In this document: in pieces, positions 31,632-42,000 of the stretch
Position numbering within the stretch: position 1 is the stretch's first letter
Layout of the letters: each line of letters opens with the position of its first letter
NCBI GenBank assembly: GCA_028571685.1
Contig: CM053141.1
Coordinates: 137,792,833 to 137,856,832, forward strand
Direction: 5' to 3'
Length of the DNA: 64,000 nt
Source of the DNA: Heterohyrax brucei
Lineage: Eukaryota > Chordata > Mammalia > Hyracoidea > Procaviidae
Notes under the pieces: generated by a model
What the model was told of the DNA's origin: nothing
The model's input: the letters and a program-made list of their open reading frames with translations, nothing else
The model's database searches: none
Position numbers and translations under genes: made by a program

Positions 31632-34540
31632 TTAACTGTCTAATCTAAACCCTCCCCACCCCACCCTCCCTCCTTCCCCACCCTTACAGCTTTCAGAGTC
31701 TTTTCTTCTATACATGAGTCTGTTTTTAAGTTCTGATAGTAGAGGTCTCATACAGCATTTGTCCTTTTGTCGCTGACTACTTTCACTCAGCATAATGCCC
31801 TCTAGTTGAAACCAGGTTAAGAGATGTTTTCTGCTGTCCTTGTTGTTCTTTATCATTGTATAGTGTTCTATTGAGTATATATACCATAGTTTACCTATCC
31901 ATTCCTCTGGTGTTGGGCATCTGGGTTCATTCCATCTTGTCGCTAATGTGGACTGTGCTGTGAAGAACATTTGTGTGCATGTATCAGTTGGTGTGAATGG
32001 TCTTCATTCTGTAGGATATATTCCAAGCAAAGGAATTACTGGGCCAAATGGTATATCTACATCCATTTTTTTTAAGGAGTGCCAGATTGCTTTCCAAAGA
32101 GGCTGGACCATTTTGAAACTCCACCAATAGTGTAGGAGAGTTCCAATCTTCCCATAGCCTCTCCAGCATTTGTTGTTTTGTGTTTTTTGGATCATCACCA
32201 ACTTTGTTGGGGTGAGATGGTATCTCATTGTCATTTTGATTTGAATTTCTTTAATAGCTAATGATCATTAGCATGCCCTCATGTGTTTTTTGGCTGCCTG
32301 GATCTCCTCTTTAGAGAAGTGGCTGTCCATCTCCTTTGCCCATCTCTTAATTGAATGATTTATCTTTTTCTTATTGATATTTTGTAATACCTTATAGATT
32401 ATGGGGATCAGGTGTTGGTCTGACAGAGTTGCCAAATATTTTCTCTCATTCTGTAGGTGGCCTTTTAATTCTATTAATAAAGTCTTTGGATGAGCAAAAG
32501 TGATTGCTTCTTAGCAGTTCCCATTTATCTATTTTCTATTCTGATGACTGATGACTGAGAGTGGGCATCCTTGTCCAGTTCCTGTTCTCAAGGGAAACTC
32601 TTTCAGTCTCTCTCCATTCAGGATGACGTAGGCAGTTGGCTTTTTATAAATGGCCCTTATTGCATTGAGGAACTGGCCGTCTATGCTTATTTTGCTGAGA
32701 GTTTTTAGTATGAATGGGTGTTGGACTTTATCAAATGCCTTTTCGGCATCAATAGACAAGATCAGGTGGTTCTTGTCTTTTGTTGTATTTATGTGGTTGA
32801 TCACATTACTTGTTTTTCTGATGTTGAACCAGTCTTGCACCCCTGGTATGAATCCAACTTGGTCATGATGGATTATTTTTTGGATCTGTTGTTGTATTCT
32901 ATTGGCAAGAATTTTGTCAAAGATTTTTGCATCTAGTTTCATGAGTGATATCGGTCTTTAGTTCTCCTTTTTGGTTGGGTCTTTCCCTGGCTTCAATATC
33001 AAGGTTATGCTGGCTTCGTAGAATGAATTTGGGAGTATTCCATCCCTTTCTATACTGTGAAATAGTCTTAGTAGTTTTGGAGATAACTCTTCTCTAAGAG
33101 CTTGGTAGAATTCTGCAGTCAAGCTATCTGGGCCCAGGCTTTTTTTGGTTGGCAGTTTTTTGAAGACTTTTTCAATCTCTCCCTTTGTGATGGGTTTATG
33201 AAGTTGTTCCTCTTCAACCTGTGATAATTTTGGTAGGTGATATGAATCAAGGAATTTGTCCATTTCCTCTAGGTTTTCAAATTTGTTAGAATACAGTCTT
33301 TCATAGTATTTCACTATGGTATTTTTTATTTCTGTTAGATCTGTGGTGACAACTCCCCTCTCATTTCTTATTTGGGTTATTTGTTTCCTTTCCTGTTTTT
33401 CTATAGTAAGTTTAGCCAGTGGCTTGTTGATTTTGTTGATCTTTTCCAAAAACCAGCTTTCAGTCTTTTCAATTTTTTCAATTGTTCTTCTGTTCTCTAA
33501 TTCACTTAGTTCTGCTCTTATATTTGTGATCTGTTTTCTTCTGGTGCCTGAGGGGATCCTCTGTTGTTCCCTCTATATTTGATCAAGCTGTAGGATCAGT
33601 TCTTTGATTTGGTTTCTTTCTTTCTTCGAGATGTGTGCATTTATGGAGATAAACTTCTGAGCACTGCTTTGGCTGTATCCCATAGGTTCTGATAGGAACT
33701 AGGAACTGTTTTTGTTCTTGTTGGAATCCATCAATTTCTTTATTTCATCCTTGATTTCTTCTATGACCCATGAGTTTTTGAGCAAGGTGTTGTTCAGTTT
33801 CCATGAGTTCAACTTTCTATTTTTTTCTGCTATTGATTTTCACGTTTATGGCTTTATGATCTGAGAAGATGCTTTGCAGTAATTCAGTGGTATGGATTTT
33901 GTCGAGAACTGCTTTATGTCCTAACATATGGTCTATTCTGGAGAATGTTCCATGGGCACTGAAGAAGGTGTAGTTGTCCACTGATAGATAGAAAGTTCTG
34001 TATATATTGATGAGGTCTAGTTGGTTAATTGTGGCAATAAGGTCTTCTGTGTCTTCCTTGAGCTTTTTTCTAGATGATGTGTCCAATATTGACAGCGGAG
34101 TGCTGAAGTCTCCTACTATTATTGTGGAGTGATCTCCTTTTTGAGTATAGTGTTTCTTTGACGTATTTAGGTGCACTAATATGAGGTGCATAAATATTTA
34201 ATGTTATTAAGTCCTGCTTGTGTATTGAAACTTTCAGCAATAGTGACCATCCTTGTCCACAATGGTGGATTTTACATTAAAATTGATTTTATCTGAGATT
34301 AGAATTGCCACACTTGCTCTTCTTTGTTCATTGTTAGCTTGATATATATTCTTCCATCCTTTAATTTTTCAGTTTCTTCCTATCTTTAAGTCTAAGGAGA
34401 GTTTCTTGTAGGTAACATATAGATGGGTCATGTCTTTTGATCCAAGATGTCACTCAGTGTCTCTTTACTGGAACATTCAGTCCATTCACATTCAATGTAA
34501 TTACTGATAGGTATGTGTTCAGTGCTGCCATTGTGACATG
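31632..34540 (-). pseudogene. L1 ORF2 (endonuclease + RT), internally deleted
   Basis: The order on the minus strand starts with the endonuclease (about 34540-33450): ITLNVNGLNVPVKRH, VGDFSTPLS, and GTFSRIDHMLGHK ending IFSDHKAINV. The RT comes next. 33449-32958 is open with [20 protein letters not shown] and [13 protein letters not shown]; 32942-32529 is open with [16 protein letters not shown], motif [18 protein letters not shown] and motif [11 protein letters not shown]. Immediately after motif B the sequence jumps to the C-terminal part, so the FADD-type catalytic motif C and the thumb are missing. The C-terminal region (32234-31632, [17 protein letters not shown]) ends the gene. The endonuclease and RT frames also contain stops. 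Confidence 0.92.
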
Positions 34541-34831
34541 TTTATTTTTGTGTTGATGCTTTCTCTGTTATTCTTATTAATCTGTTCTGTGACCTTCTTC
34601 TTTGTGAGTTGATTTTTCACTTTTTTTCATGGTTGGTTTTGTGGTTGTTGAGACTCCTGTATTACATTTCTTCATATGATATGTTGCTTTTCTTATTGTG
34701 CTTTACAGCTGTTCCTATGATCCTACTTAATAAACTATATATAAACTCAATTACTACCAGTCTTGTCAACTTCCTCTCCATCTGAAGGACTATAGCAACT
34801 GTAGTATATCCCTCTTTTTAATATGATGATA

Positions 34832-36489
34832 TCATAGTTTACATGATATATTCACTAAATCATTTCTTTCACTATTATAGCTTTGATTGTCTTTGGAGCC
34901 TTCCCTAACTAAGTAGGATTCTGGATAATGTATCCTAAAATATAAAGTTTGTGTTTTTGTTCTTCCAAGCCAAGAAATTGTTATTTCTTGTAGCTTTGGT
35001 TTGCTTTTTACAAAGTCTCTGAGTTTCTGTTTATCTGAAAATGTCTTAATTTCATTTTCATACCTGAAAGATAGTTTTGCAGGATATATAATTCTTGGTT
35101 GGACCTTCTTCTCCTTCAAGGCTTTGAATATGTCATGCCACTGTCTCTGTGCCAGCATCATTTCTGCTGAGAAATCTGATGAAAGCCCACAGGGTTTCCC
35201 TCTGAATGTCAGCTTTGCTTTGAGTCTTGCTGCCTTTAAGAGTTTCTGCTTATGTTTCATTTTGTTAACCTTCATTATAATATGTCTTGGAGTCTTTCTA
35301 TTGAGATCTATATTTAGTAGTGTTCAATATGTAGCTTGGATATCTATATTCTCCTCTTTCATAATTTCTTGGAAGTTTTCTGTCAGTAGCTCAGCCACAA
35401 TGTCCTCTGTGTTCCCAGGTGTCTCATCCTGTTCAGGAACTCCAATTAATCATAGACTGTTCTTCATAGAGTCCCACATGCTTCTTAATGCTTCTTCATT
35501 TTTCTTGTTACTTTTTTCTAATTTCACCTCATAGATGCTGGAGTCAGTAGCTCTGTCTTCCAAATCAGAAATTCTCTTTTCCATTTGTTCCATTCTGTTT
35601 TCTTGGCTTTGAATTGAAGTTTCTATGTCTTGGATTTTGTTTTTGATCTGTTAGATTTCAGAGCACTGATGTTCCATCAGATCAAACAGCTTGCTTAATT
35701 TTTTGTTTTGCTCTGCTGCATTTTGTATCTCTCTATATAATTGTTTTAGTCATCCAGGCTGCTCTAACAGAAATACCACAGAGTGGATGGCTTTAACAAA
35801 GAAAGATTTATTCTTACACAGTCCGGTAGGTTGCAAGTCCATATTCAGGGTGTCCGCTCCAGGAAAAGACTTTCCCCTTGTCGGCTCTGGAGGAAAGTCT
35901 GGTATTGCATCAGTCTTTGTCCAGGGAGCGTCCTCATGCAAGAACCTCTGGTCTGAAGGACGCACTCTGCTCCCGGTGCTGCTTGCTTGATGGTAGCGAG
36001 GTTCCCAAATTGTCCTTTGTCTCTTTTTCCTTTTATTACTTGCAAGCTAAAAGCATTAAGGGTGGGGCAAGCCATACTCCAGGGAAACTTCCCCCACAGC
36101 AGGAATTCACAGCCCCACCCTAATCCTTTAACATACAGGTTAGCAAAACCACACAATGGAGGACAGTCCCAAGATACTGGGAACTATATCCCAGCCACGT
36201 GGCTGCACACATTTTTGGGGGGACACAATTCCAACCATGACAATAATCCTTTTGTATTCAGCTTCTGATAGTTTCAGAAAAGCTTCTTCATCTGGGAAGT
36301 TCGAGGTGGTTTCTTTTGGGGGCCTTCTGATGCCATGGGTGATTTCTGAGTTACCATCTTCTCCAACATTTGTTGCTTTTGGGGCTTCATGTGGGTTAAC
36401 AGAGACTGGGAAAGATGCTGTGAAGATGGACCACAGTTGTTTCTCAAGTGTTTTAAAATGAGTAGTAAAAAGTATTTGACAACTTCCAA
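34832..36489 (-). pseudogene. L1 ORF1, interrupted by a solo LTR
   Basis: The C-terminal half is open at 35275-34832. It shows the conserved ORF1p nucleic-acid-binding C-terminal domain (KQKLLKAARLKAKLTFRGKP, AQRQWHDIFKALKEKKVQPR, YPAKLSFRYENEIKTFSDKQ). The N-terminal half is interrupted by the LTR at 35742-36242 and continues to a start near 36489. ORF1p coats L1 RNA. Here the LTR separates the N-terminal and C-terminal halves. Confidence 0.85.
35742..36242 (-). mobile_element. Solo MaLR-like LTR with perfect 5-base target duplication
   Basis: TGTTTTAGTCATCCAGG ... CAACCATGACA, flanked by ATAAT on both sides (35737-35741 and 36243-36247). The 5-base duplication and TG...CA ends are what ERVL/MaLR integration gives. 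It lies in L1 ORF1, so it is the youngest layer of this nest. Confidence 0.93.
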
Positions 36490-37444
36490 AGTCAGTCAGG
36501 TTTTCAGGTGTTTATGTCCCTCTTCCCAGCTGGCAAAGTAAGCACCTCTATATTGAACCTCAGATGTTATAAACTAGCTCAGAATACAGAAAGGCTACTG
36601 CCCTCCTGGTCTCTGCTGTCAGGCCCCAGTTGTAGGCGATACTGTGTAGAATTTTGCTTTTCTGCTGGAAAAGCGGTCTCTCCTGGGTAGACACTGCCTC
36701 CTAGCTCAGGAATTAGGAATCAGCTGAGGCTTCCATATGGATGACTCCACCTCCTAGCAAAACAAGATGGCATCCCCCACAAGCTTGCCAGCCAGCCAGC
36801 CCCAGGTTCCTGGCAGAAAGAGAGCCCAAGAGTGCCGAAATGCCCAGAGTCCTCAGCCTCCACAGCTGGACCCCTGCCCCAGGTGACACTGTGCAAAGCA
36901 CTGCCTCCCTGCTAGAAAAACACTCTCCCCGCCCCAGCAGGGGCCACCTCCCAGCCTAGGAACCAAGTCCAGCCAGGGCATGTGCCTGGGCTTCTCCATT
37001 TCCCAGTGGATCAAGATTCATCCTGCACAAGCGGATCTGTACGGCTACCACCTGGAGGAGGCAGAAAGATAGACCAGAGAAACCAAGGTGTATACAGTCC
37101 AAAGCCAGGCTCTCAGAACCCGGTAATTACGCTTGCCAGTCCCACCATCAGTGCATCCGAGATCAGTAGCTAGTCAAGTTCCAGCTCAGCTCACCAGCCA
37201 AGAAAGAGGGAAAAAAATCAAAATGGTGAGTTACCTTCAGTCTATGCAAGCCTCTTCCCGTGGACAGTGGGGTCAATGAAAGACAGGAGGTTTTGAATTC
37301 AGTGGTATGAAGTCCAAATTAACAGCCCTATGCCCAGGGCTTACTAGGTTTCCAGAAGGCTCCCTTTAACTATCATTTCAGATCTTGGTTTCCACAGGGA
37401 TTTAGGGAGACATGCGTTTATTCTGCCATTTTGACTCCACCCCC
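36490..37444 (-). promoter_or_regulatory. L1 5' UTR (promoter region)
   Basis: A GC-richer stretch than its surroundings, lying between the ORF1 start and the L1 5' end. In L1 the 5' UTR is the internal promoter. Repeated CAGCCAGC around 36793 and other CG-poor blocks are present; I see no intact CpG island. Confidence 0.6.
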
Positions 37445-37776
37445 TGGTCTGAAAGCTTCTGAGGCACAGGGACCCTAGATCTTTTCAAAGGACGTTCTCT
37501 ACTCCTGGCACTAGTTCTTGGTGGTATGAGGTCCCCCAGTCCCCAATCTTCTGCTAGTTTCTTTTAAATCTCTAGAGATAGCCTCAAGGCACAAAACAAT
37601 CTTACACATTGAATTCTGCCTCACTAACACACCACCAATAAATTCTCCCTCATTATCATAGAGGCAAGATTTGCAACATGAAGGAACATCACACAATACT
37701 AGGAATCACAGTCAGACAAATTTGCTACACACATTGCTACATACATTTTGGGGGAAACACAATTCAACCCATGAAA

Positions 37777-38651
37777 TTCCATCCTTTGGTCCCCTAAAAG
37801 TCACATTCTCAAAACATGCAAAGATATTCACCCTATCACGGCAAAAGTCTTAAGTCCAAGTCCAAAATCAAGAAATTCATCTTCAACTGTGAAATCTAAA
37901 ACACAAGCTGTTTCCAAAATATAATGGCACAATAGGCACAAGCTAGACATTACCATTATAAATGGGAAAAACTGTAGGTAAAGCACACATAACAGACACC
38001 AAGCAGGTTAGCAGAACACATTATGTTAGCTCTCAAGACTCTGAAAATAACCCTCCATTTTCTGAGACATTTTACACAATGGTCCTGCCCACTGGACTCT
38101 AGGTATCGTCCATATTCTCCAGATTCTCAGTAAAGCCCTCTTGGCCACAAACCTGCCTCCCAAGTCCACAGGGACAGCAACTCTGCTCTCTCAGCTTTAA
38201 GCACACAGTTTTCCTAGTCCATCTTAGTTGCAATCCACACTTGGAAACACCAGGGGCCATAGCTCCACCCTTTGAAGTCTCTGAGGACATGGCCACACCT
38301 TTGGAAACTGATGCAGCTCAGCTTCTCACAGTCCCTGTCTGTTCAGCATATGCTTCCTACAGCCCCATGGCCCACATCTGCCCTTCTGGGGCAAGTGTTC
38401 CAAAGCTCTACGGCATCACTAGTAAGTGCTGAGAGATACCCTACTCTACCAAGAAGCCTTCTGCACACAGGCACTCAGCTGTTTTGCTCCATGGGTCAGC
38501 TCTTCTTTCTACTGCTTCTCATTATCTGAGCCTTCCTTGGTGTTAACAGTTCTTGTCAGTGTCTTCTGAGTTTTCTACCCATTCTTAGTTTCAAAACCAC
38601 TTCCACAATTTAGATATCGGTTAGAATAGCACCCCACCCTCAGTACCAAAC
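37777..38651 (-). mobile_element. MaLR-like internal region (non-coding)
   Basis: Directly follows the end of the split LTR (TTGGTCCCCTAAAAGTCACA) and runs to CACCCTCAGTACCAAAC at the start of the next LTR-like element. Its right part is homologous to 16073-16620. It carries no gag, pol or env motif, as expected for MaLR. Confidence 0.7.
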
Positions 38652-39794
38652 TGTCTTAGGCTGGATTCCGTAGAGATGGAAAATCAGTAAACTGTGTAAT
38701 TATATTCAGAGAAAGATTTATAAAAAGGAAACAGCTCATGCAATTGTAGAGGCTGAAATGCCCCAAGTCCTGGATAGGAATGCAAGCCTTACTCCCGCCG
38801 GAGAAGCTGGTAAACTGAAGGTTAGCGGGTCAGAGAGCAAGGTCCTGCTCACAAGCTGTCAAGGTTGGTGAACCCCAAGATGGGAGGTGTCATGTATTGA
38901 ATTGTGTACCCCCAAAAATATGTGTAGCCATGTGGCTGGGCCATGATTCCCTGTATTCTATGATTGTCCTCCATTTTGTGATTTTTTTCCTATGCTGTAT
39001 GGTAAAGGATTAGGGTGGGACTGTAAATCCTTTCATAGGATAACTGTAAAGGGAGTTTCCCTAGAGTATGGCTTGCATCACCCTTAATCCTTTCATCTTA
39101 CAAGAGATGAAAGGAAAGGGAAGTAAGCACAGAAGTGAAACCTCACGCCATCAAGAAAGCAGCACGGGGAGAAGAGCATATCCTTCAGACCTGAAGAGCT
39201 GTACCAAGATGCTTCCTGGACAAAGACTGATGCAATACTGGACTTTCCTCCAGAGCCAACAAAGGGGAAACCCTTCCCCTGGAGTAGACATCCTGAATTT
39301 GGACTTGTAGCCTACCAGACTGTGTAAGAGTAAACTTTTCCTTTGTTAAAGCCATCCACTCTGTGGTATTTCTGTTAGTGAAGCCCTAGCTGACTAAAAC
39401 AGCAGGCAAGGCCATAAGGTTTCTCCTGATTAATGTAACTGCAATGGCTAGAGAACCCAGGATTCACATATAAGGGAACAAGACTCTTATATGCAGGCTG
39501 TGAAGATCAATGAATCCCAAGAACTGCTAGCACATGTCCCACGAACTGCTTGTCAGAAGACAAGAGAACAGCATCTGCTGGATCCATAAGCCAAAACCTT
39601 GGCCAGGTGGGCAGACAAGAAGTAGACAGTGGCCAGCTGAGAGATGAAGGCTGAGAGGTTAGTGAACTACGTGGGCCCCACCCTTGGCAGCATGACAGCA
39701 TATTCCATCATGGCTGTGACCACAACATTATACAGCTGCGAAGACACTGAGAATCATAGCTCAACCACATTGACACACAATCTTAACCATCACA
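38652..39794 (-). mobile_element. LTR-like element 'A', split by a MaLR-like LTR
   Basis: It starts TGTCTTAGGCTGGATTCC and ends TTGACACACAATCTTAACCA with TCACA following, giving TG...CA ends. The interruption is the plus-strand LTR at 38888-39401; without it the element is about 630 bases. It occupies the 5' LTR position of a minus-strand provirus-like arrangement, next to a GGTAC-type primer-binding segment, but is not the same family as the LTR at the other end. Confidence 0.65.
38888..39401 (+). mobile_element. Solo MaLR-like LTR
   Basis: TGTCATGTATTGAATTGTG ... AGCTGACTAAAACA, complete and without foreign pieces. The flanks GGAGG and GCAGG match at 4 of 5 bases. It gives the empty-site reference for the micro-insertions at 16973 and 17296. 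Confidence 0.9.
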
Positions 39795-40231
39795 TACCCC
39801 AAAAACTAAGTAAAACAGATAGAAACATCAATTCTGGAACCCTAAGTAGTAAACAAAGAGATGAAGAACTCTATCAAGAACCCCATGGAGAAGAAACTGA
39901 CAGAACAAAGAACAAGGACAGCTACAGATGGGAGGTCCCTACCAGTCAATGCCACATGGATTAAGCATCTTGGACCACTGCCAACACCAAGGACCAGGAA
40001 AGGGAATATGATAAGGCAAGTTCACAGAGCTCCCAAAAGGATAAACGGCGCCCAAAAGGACAGAGAGCACCCAGTAACCAGAGTTACAAGCTTTCCTAAC
40101 CCCAACCCTTCAGCCCTGTAGTCTGCCTTTGCCAATTTCTAGTGGGCCACAGTCATTCAGGCAGAGGGATCCAAGCTCATTGCTGCTCTGGGTACATCCC
40201 AACCCCAGAAGCTGCTTCCCTCAGCAGTGTA
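39795..40231. other. No gene or repeat recognised
   Basis: Non-coding sequence between an LTR and a DNA transposon. An open frame at 39644-39964 has no domain. Confidence 0.5.
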
Positions 40232-41193
40232 TATGTAAAGGGTCTTCTAACAAGAATGTCCTATTTTTGACATCTCACAGTGGCCATATTTGTGAAGATA
40301 TAGCAGCCATATCTATCACATTTTTTTATTGGTCTTGACAAATAGCTATGAAAAGCTACACAATTCCACAACATGCAGAAATTATTAAAATTTATTATTA
40401 AAATGGGTGTTCTATATACCAAAGATTCCATGCATTATGTGAAATTTATGATGCACATAATCACCCCACCGAGAGAACAATTCAATGTTTAATCAAAAAA
40501 TTGGAGACAACTGGATCTTAATGAGACAATGCCTATGCATCAATGAACTGTACATTCCAATGAAAACATTGCTACTGTTTATCAGAGTGTATGTGAGAAT
40601 CTACCCCAAACAATTTCTCATCAAGCACAAGAACTAGGCCTTTCATTGACTACAATTTGGTAGATTTTGCATCTGGACTTGAAGCTTTACCCTTACAAAA
40701 TTGTTTGAACTCAAGAGCTGAAGTCCAACTACCATAGATTGCACCATACATTTGCTAATTAGGCTCTGGAACAACTGGAAGTTGACCCGGTTTGTCTTCA
40801 GTGACAGATGAGGCTCATTTTTGGATGAATGGTTTGTTAATAAAACTGTTGCATTTGGAGCAATGAAAATCCAACGGAGATTCAAGAACATCCACTTCAT
40901 CTCACAAAACTTACTGTTTGGTATGGATTTTGATCTGGTAGAATCACTGGCCCTTAATTTTTCCAAGACAAACCAGAAGAGGTTGTGACTGTCAATGGAA
41001 AAAGATACTAGGCTATGATAACTGATTATTTTGGGCTCTATTTAGAAGGTGCTGAGGCAACCACATACTCTGAGTTCTTTTTTACATATGTCATCAAAAC
41101 TTCAAAATCATAAACCAATTAAAACTGTATCATTTACATAACTTGTTTTATTCAAGTTCAAAGACAGGACACTCTTATTGGAAGTCCTTTATA
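40232..41193 (+). mobile_element. Small Tc1/mariner-type transposon with inverted repeats
   Basis: The left end (40232 on: TATGTAAAGGGTCTTCTAAC, AAGAATGTCC) and the reversed right end (41193 back: TATAAAGGACTTCCAATAAG, AGTGTCC) are imperfect inverted repeats of about 38 bases. Between them lies a decayed transposase. At about 960 bases it is shorter than a full element because the transposase lacks its C-terminal half. A TA target duplication is compatible with the ends, but the AT-rich flanks make that uncertain. Confidence 0.8.
40348..41085 (+). pseudogene. Arthropod-type mariner-like transposase (broken, C-truncated)
   Basis: A cut-and-paste DDE transposase relic. ATG at 40348 begins MKSYTIPQHAEIIKIYY, then a stop, then NGCSIYQRFHALCEIYDAHN and HPTERTIQCLIKKLETTGS: a helix-turn-helix-like N-terminus of the DUF4817 kind. 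A second frame (from about 40553) gives NENIATVYQSVCENLP, QAQELGLSLTTIW and LKLYPYKI. The first catalytic Asp is in TDEAHFWMNG (codon 40807-40809). A further frame change gives HPLHLTKLTVWYGF and EEVVTVNGKRY, stop, AMITDYF. The expected second and third catalytic Asp blocks are missing. There are at least three frame changes and several stops. Motif matches are to arthropod transposases as I remember them. Confidence 0.8.
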
Positions 41194-41224
41194 TGCAAAT
41201 ATATGGATGTGTATACACAGAGTT

Positions 41225-42000
41225 TTGTTTTTATTTTTGTTGTTTCTTCTTTCTCGGTCTCTTTACCTTTCTCCTCTCCAACCCACCTAGCCTCATAAGC
41301 CAACCCTGCCCCTTCTAAGTGGGCTGTGCTGCACCACTCAGCTAGAAAGTTATGGAACACTGCTTTCCTGGGCCTTCTCTACCCCCATATACCACCTCCC
41401 TTAGCATTATATTTTTTATTTTCTTTATCTTTCCCTTCTCCTTTCTCCATCTCCCTCTTAGGCCTTATACTGCCTTAATTCCTTCCTGAGGGGCCATGAC
41501 ATGCCATGTGGCAAGAGAGACCATCAGCTGTCACTGCCCCAATTTCACCCTCTGCCAGTTTCCTCAGCACCATGTTTATTTTTGTTGCTGTTTCTTCCGT
41601 CTCTTTCCTTCCCTTTCTCGTACCAAAATAGCACTGAGCACTGGATCACCCCCTTCACGGCAGGCCAAGCTGTACCACTCAACTAGATAGTCACTGCCAC
41701 ACAGTATCCCTAGATCTGGCCTATCCCCACCCACCAACTCCCACCACACTGCCATTTTATTCACTTTTTCCTTGGGTTATTTTCTTTGTTTCTGCCTCTC
41801 TCTTCTTTTTCTCTTTTTTTTTCTCTCACTTAGCTCTGCACATCACAGTTTTCACTACCTCTTGTCTGCTATACTGTGTATCTGTGCCACATACTAAGGT
41901 GGCACTAGAGTGGACCTCCAACAAGCCGAAATCTTGCACCATGTTGCCAACCCAGCCTTGCCCCACCTGCCACAGCTTGTTGCACAAATGACCCTCTCCA
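41225..42000 (+). repeat. Tandem-like repeats in an L1 5' region
   Basis: T/C-rich starts recur at about 41230, 41408, 41578 and 41776 (TTATTTTTGTTG..TTTCTTC type), roughly 170-200 bases apart. The first and third units also share GCTG(TGC)TGCACCACTCAGCTAGA-like text (41325 and 41668). Units two and four are less clear. This resembles monomeric L1 promoters. Confidence 0.5.

Larger units (their letters stand above)
30740..37444 (-). mobile_element. Full-length L1 (about 6.2 kb) with 14-base target duplication
   Basis: The 3' end is the T-rich run at 30740-30756 (reversed poly(A)). The 5' end is ATTTTGACTCCACCCCC at about 37427-37444, the reversed L1 start. The flanks TGG[A/T]CTGAAAGCTT match at 13 of 14 bases. 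Parts from right to left: 5' UTR (about 36490-37444), ORF1, ORF2 and 3' UTR with a reversed G-rich tract at 31650-31686. A solo LTR (35742-36242) lies in ORF1 and part of ORF2 is deleted near 32550. It cannot retrotranspose. Confidence 0.92.
30554..37776 (-). mobile_element. MaLR-like LTR split by a full-length L1
   Basis: The LTR starts TGTCTTAGGCATTTAGTG (30554), is interrupted after TGGACTGAAAGCTT (30726-30739), and resumes at TGGTCTGAAAGCTT (37445-37458) to end near CAACCCATGAAA (37776). Together the two parts give one LTR of about 500 bases. MaLR-like internal sequence follows its right end, so it sits where the 3' LTR of a minus-strand element would be. Confidence 0.85.

Noticed and set aside
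35001-35534. 177-codon plus-strand open frame
   Set aside because: It is antisense to L1 ORF1; the real reading is on the minus strand.
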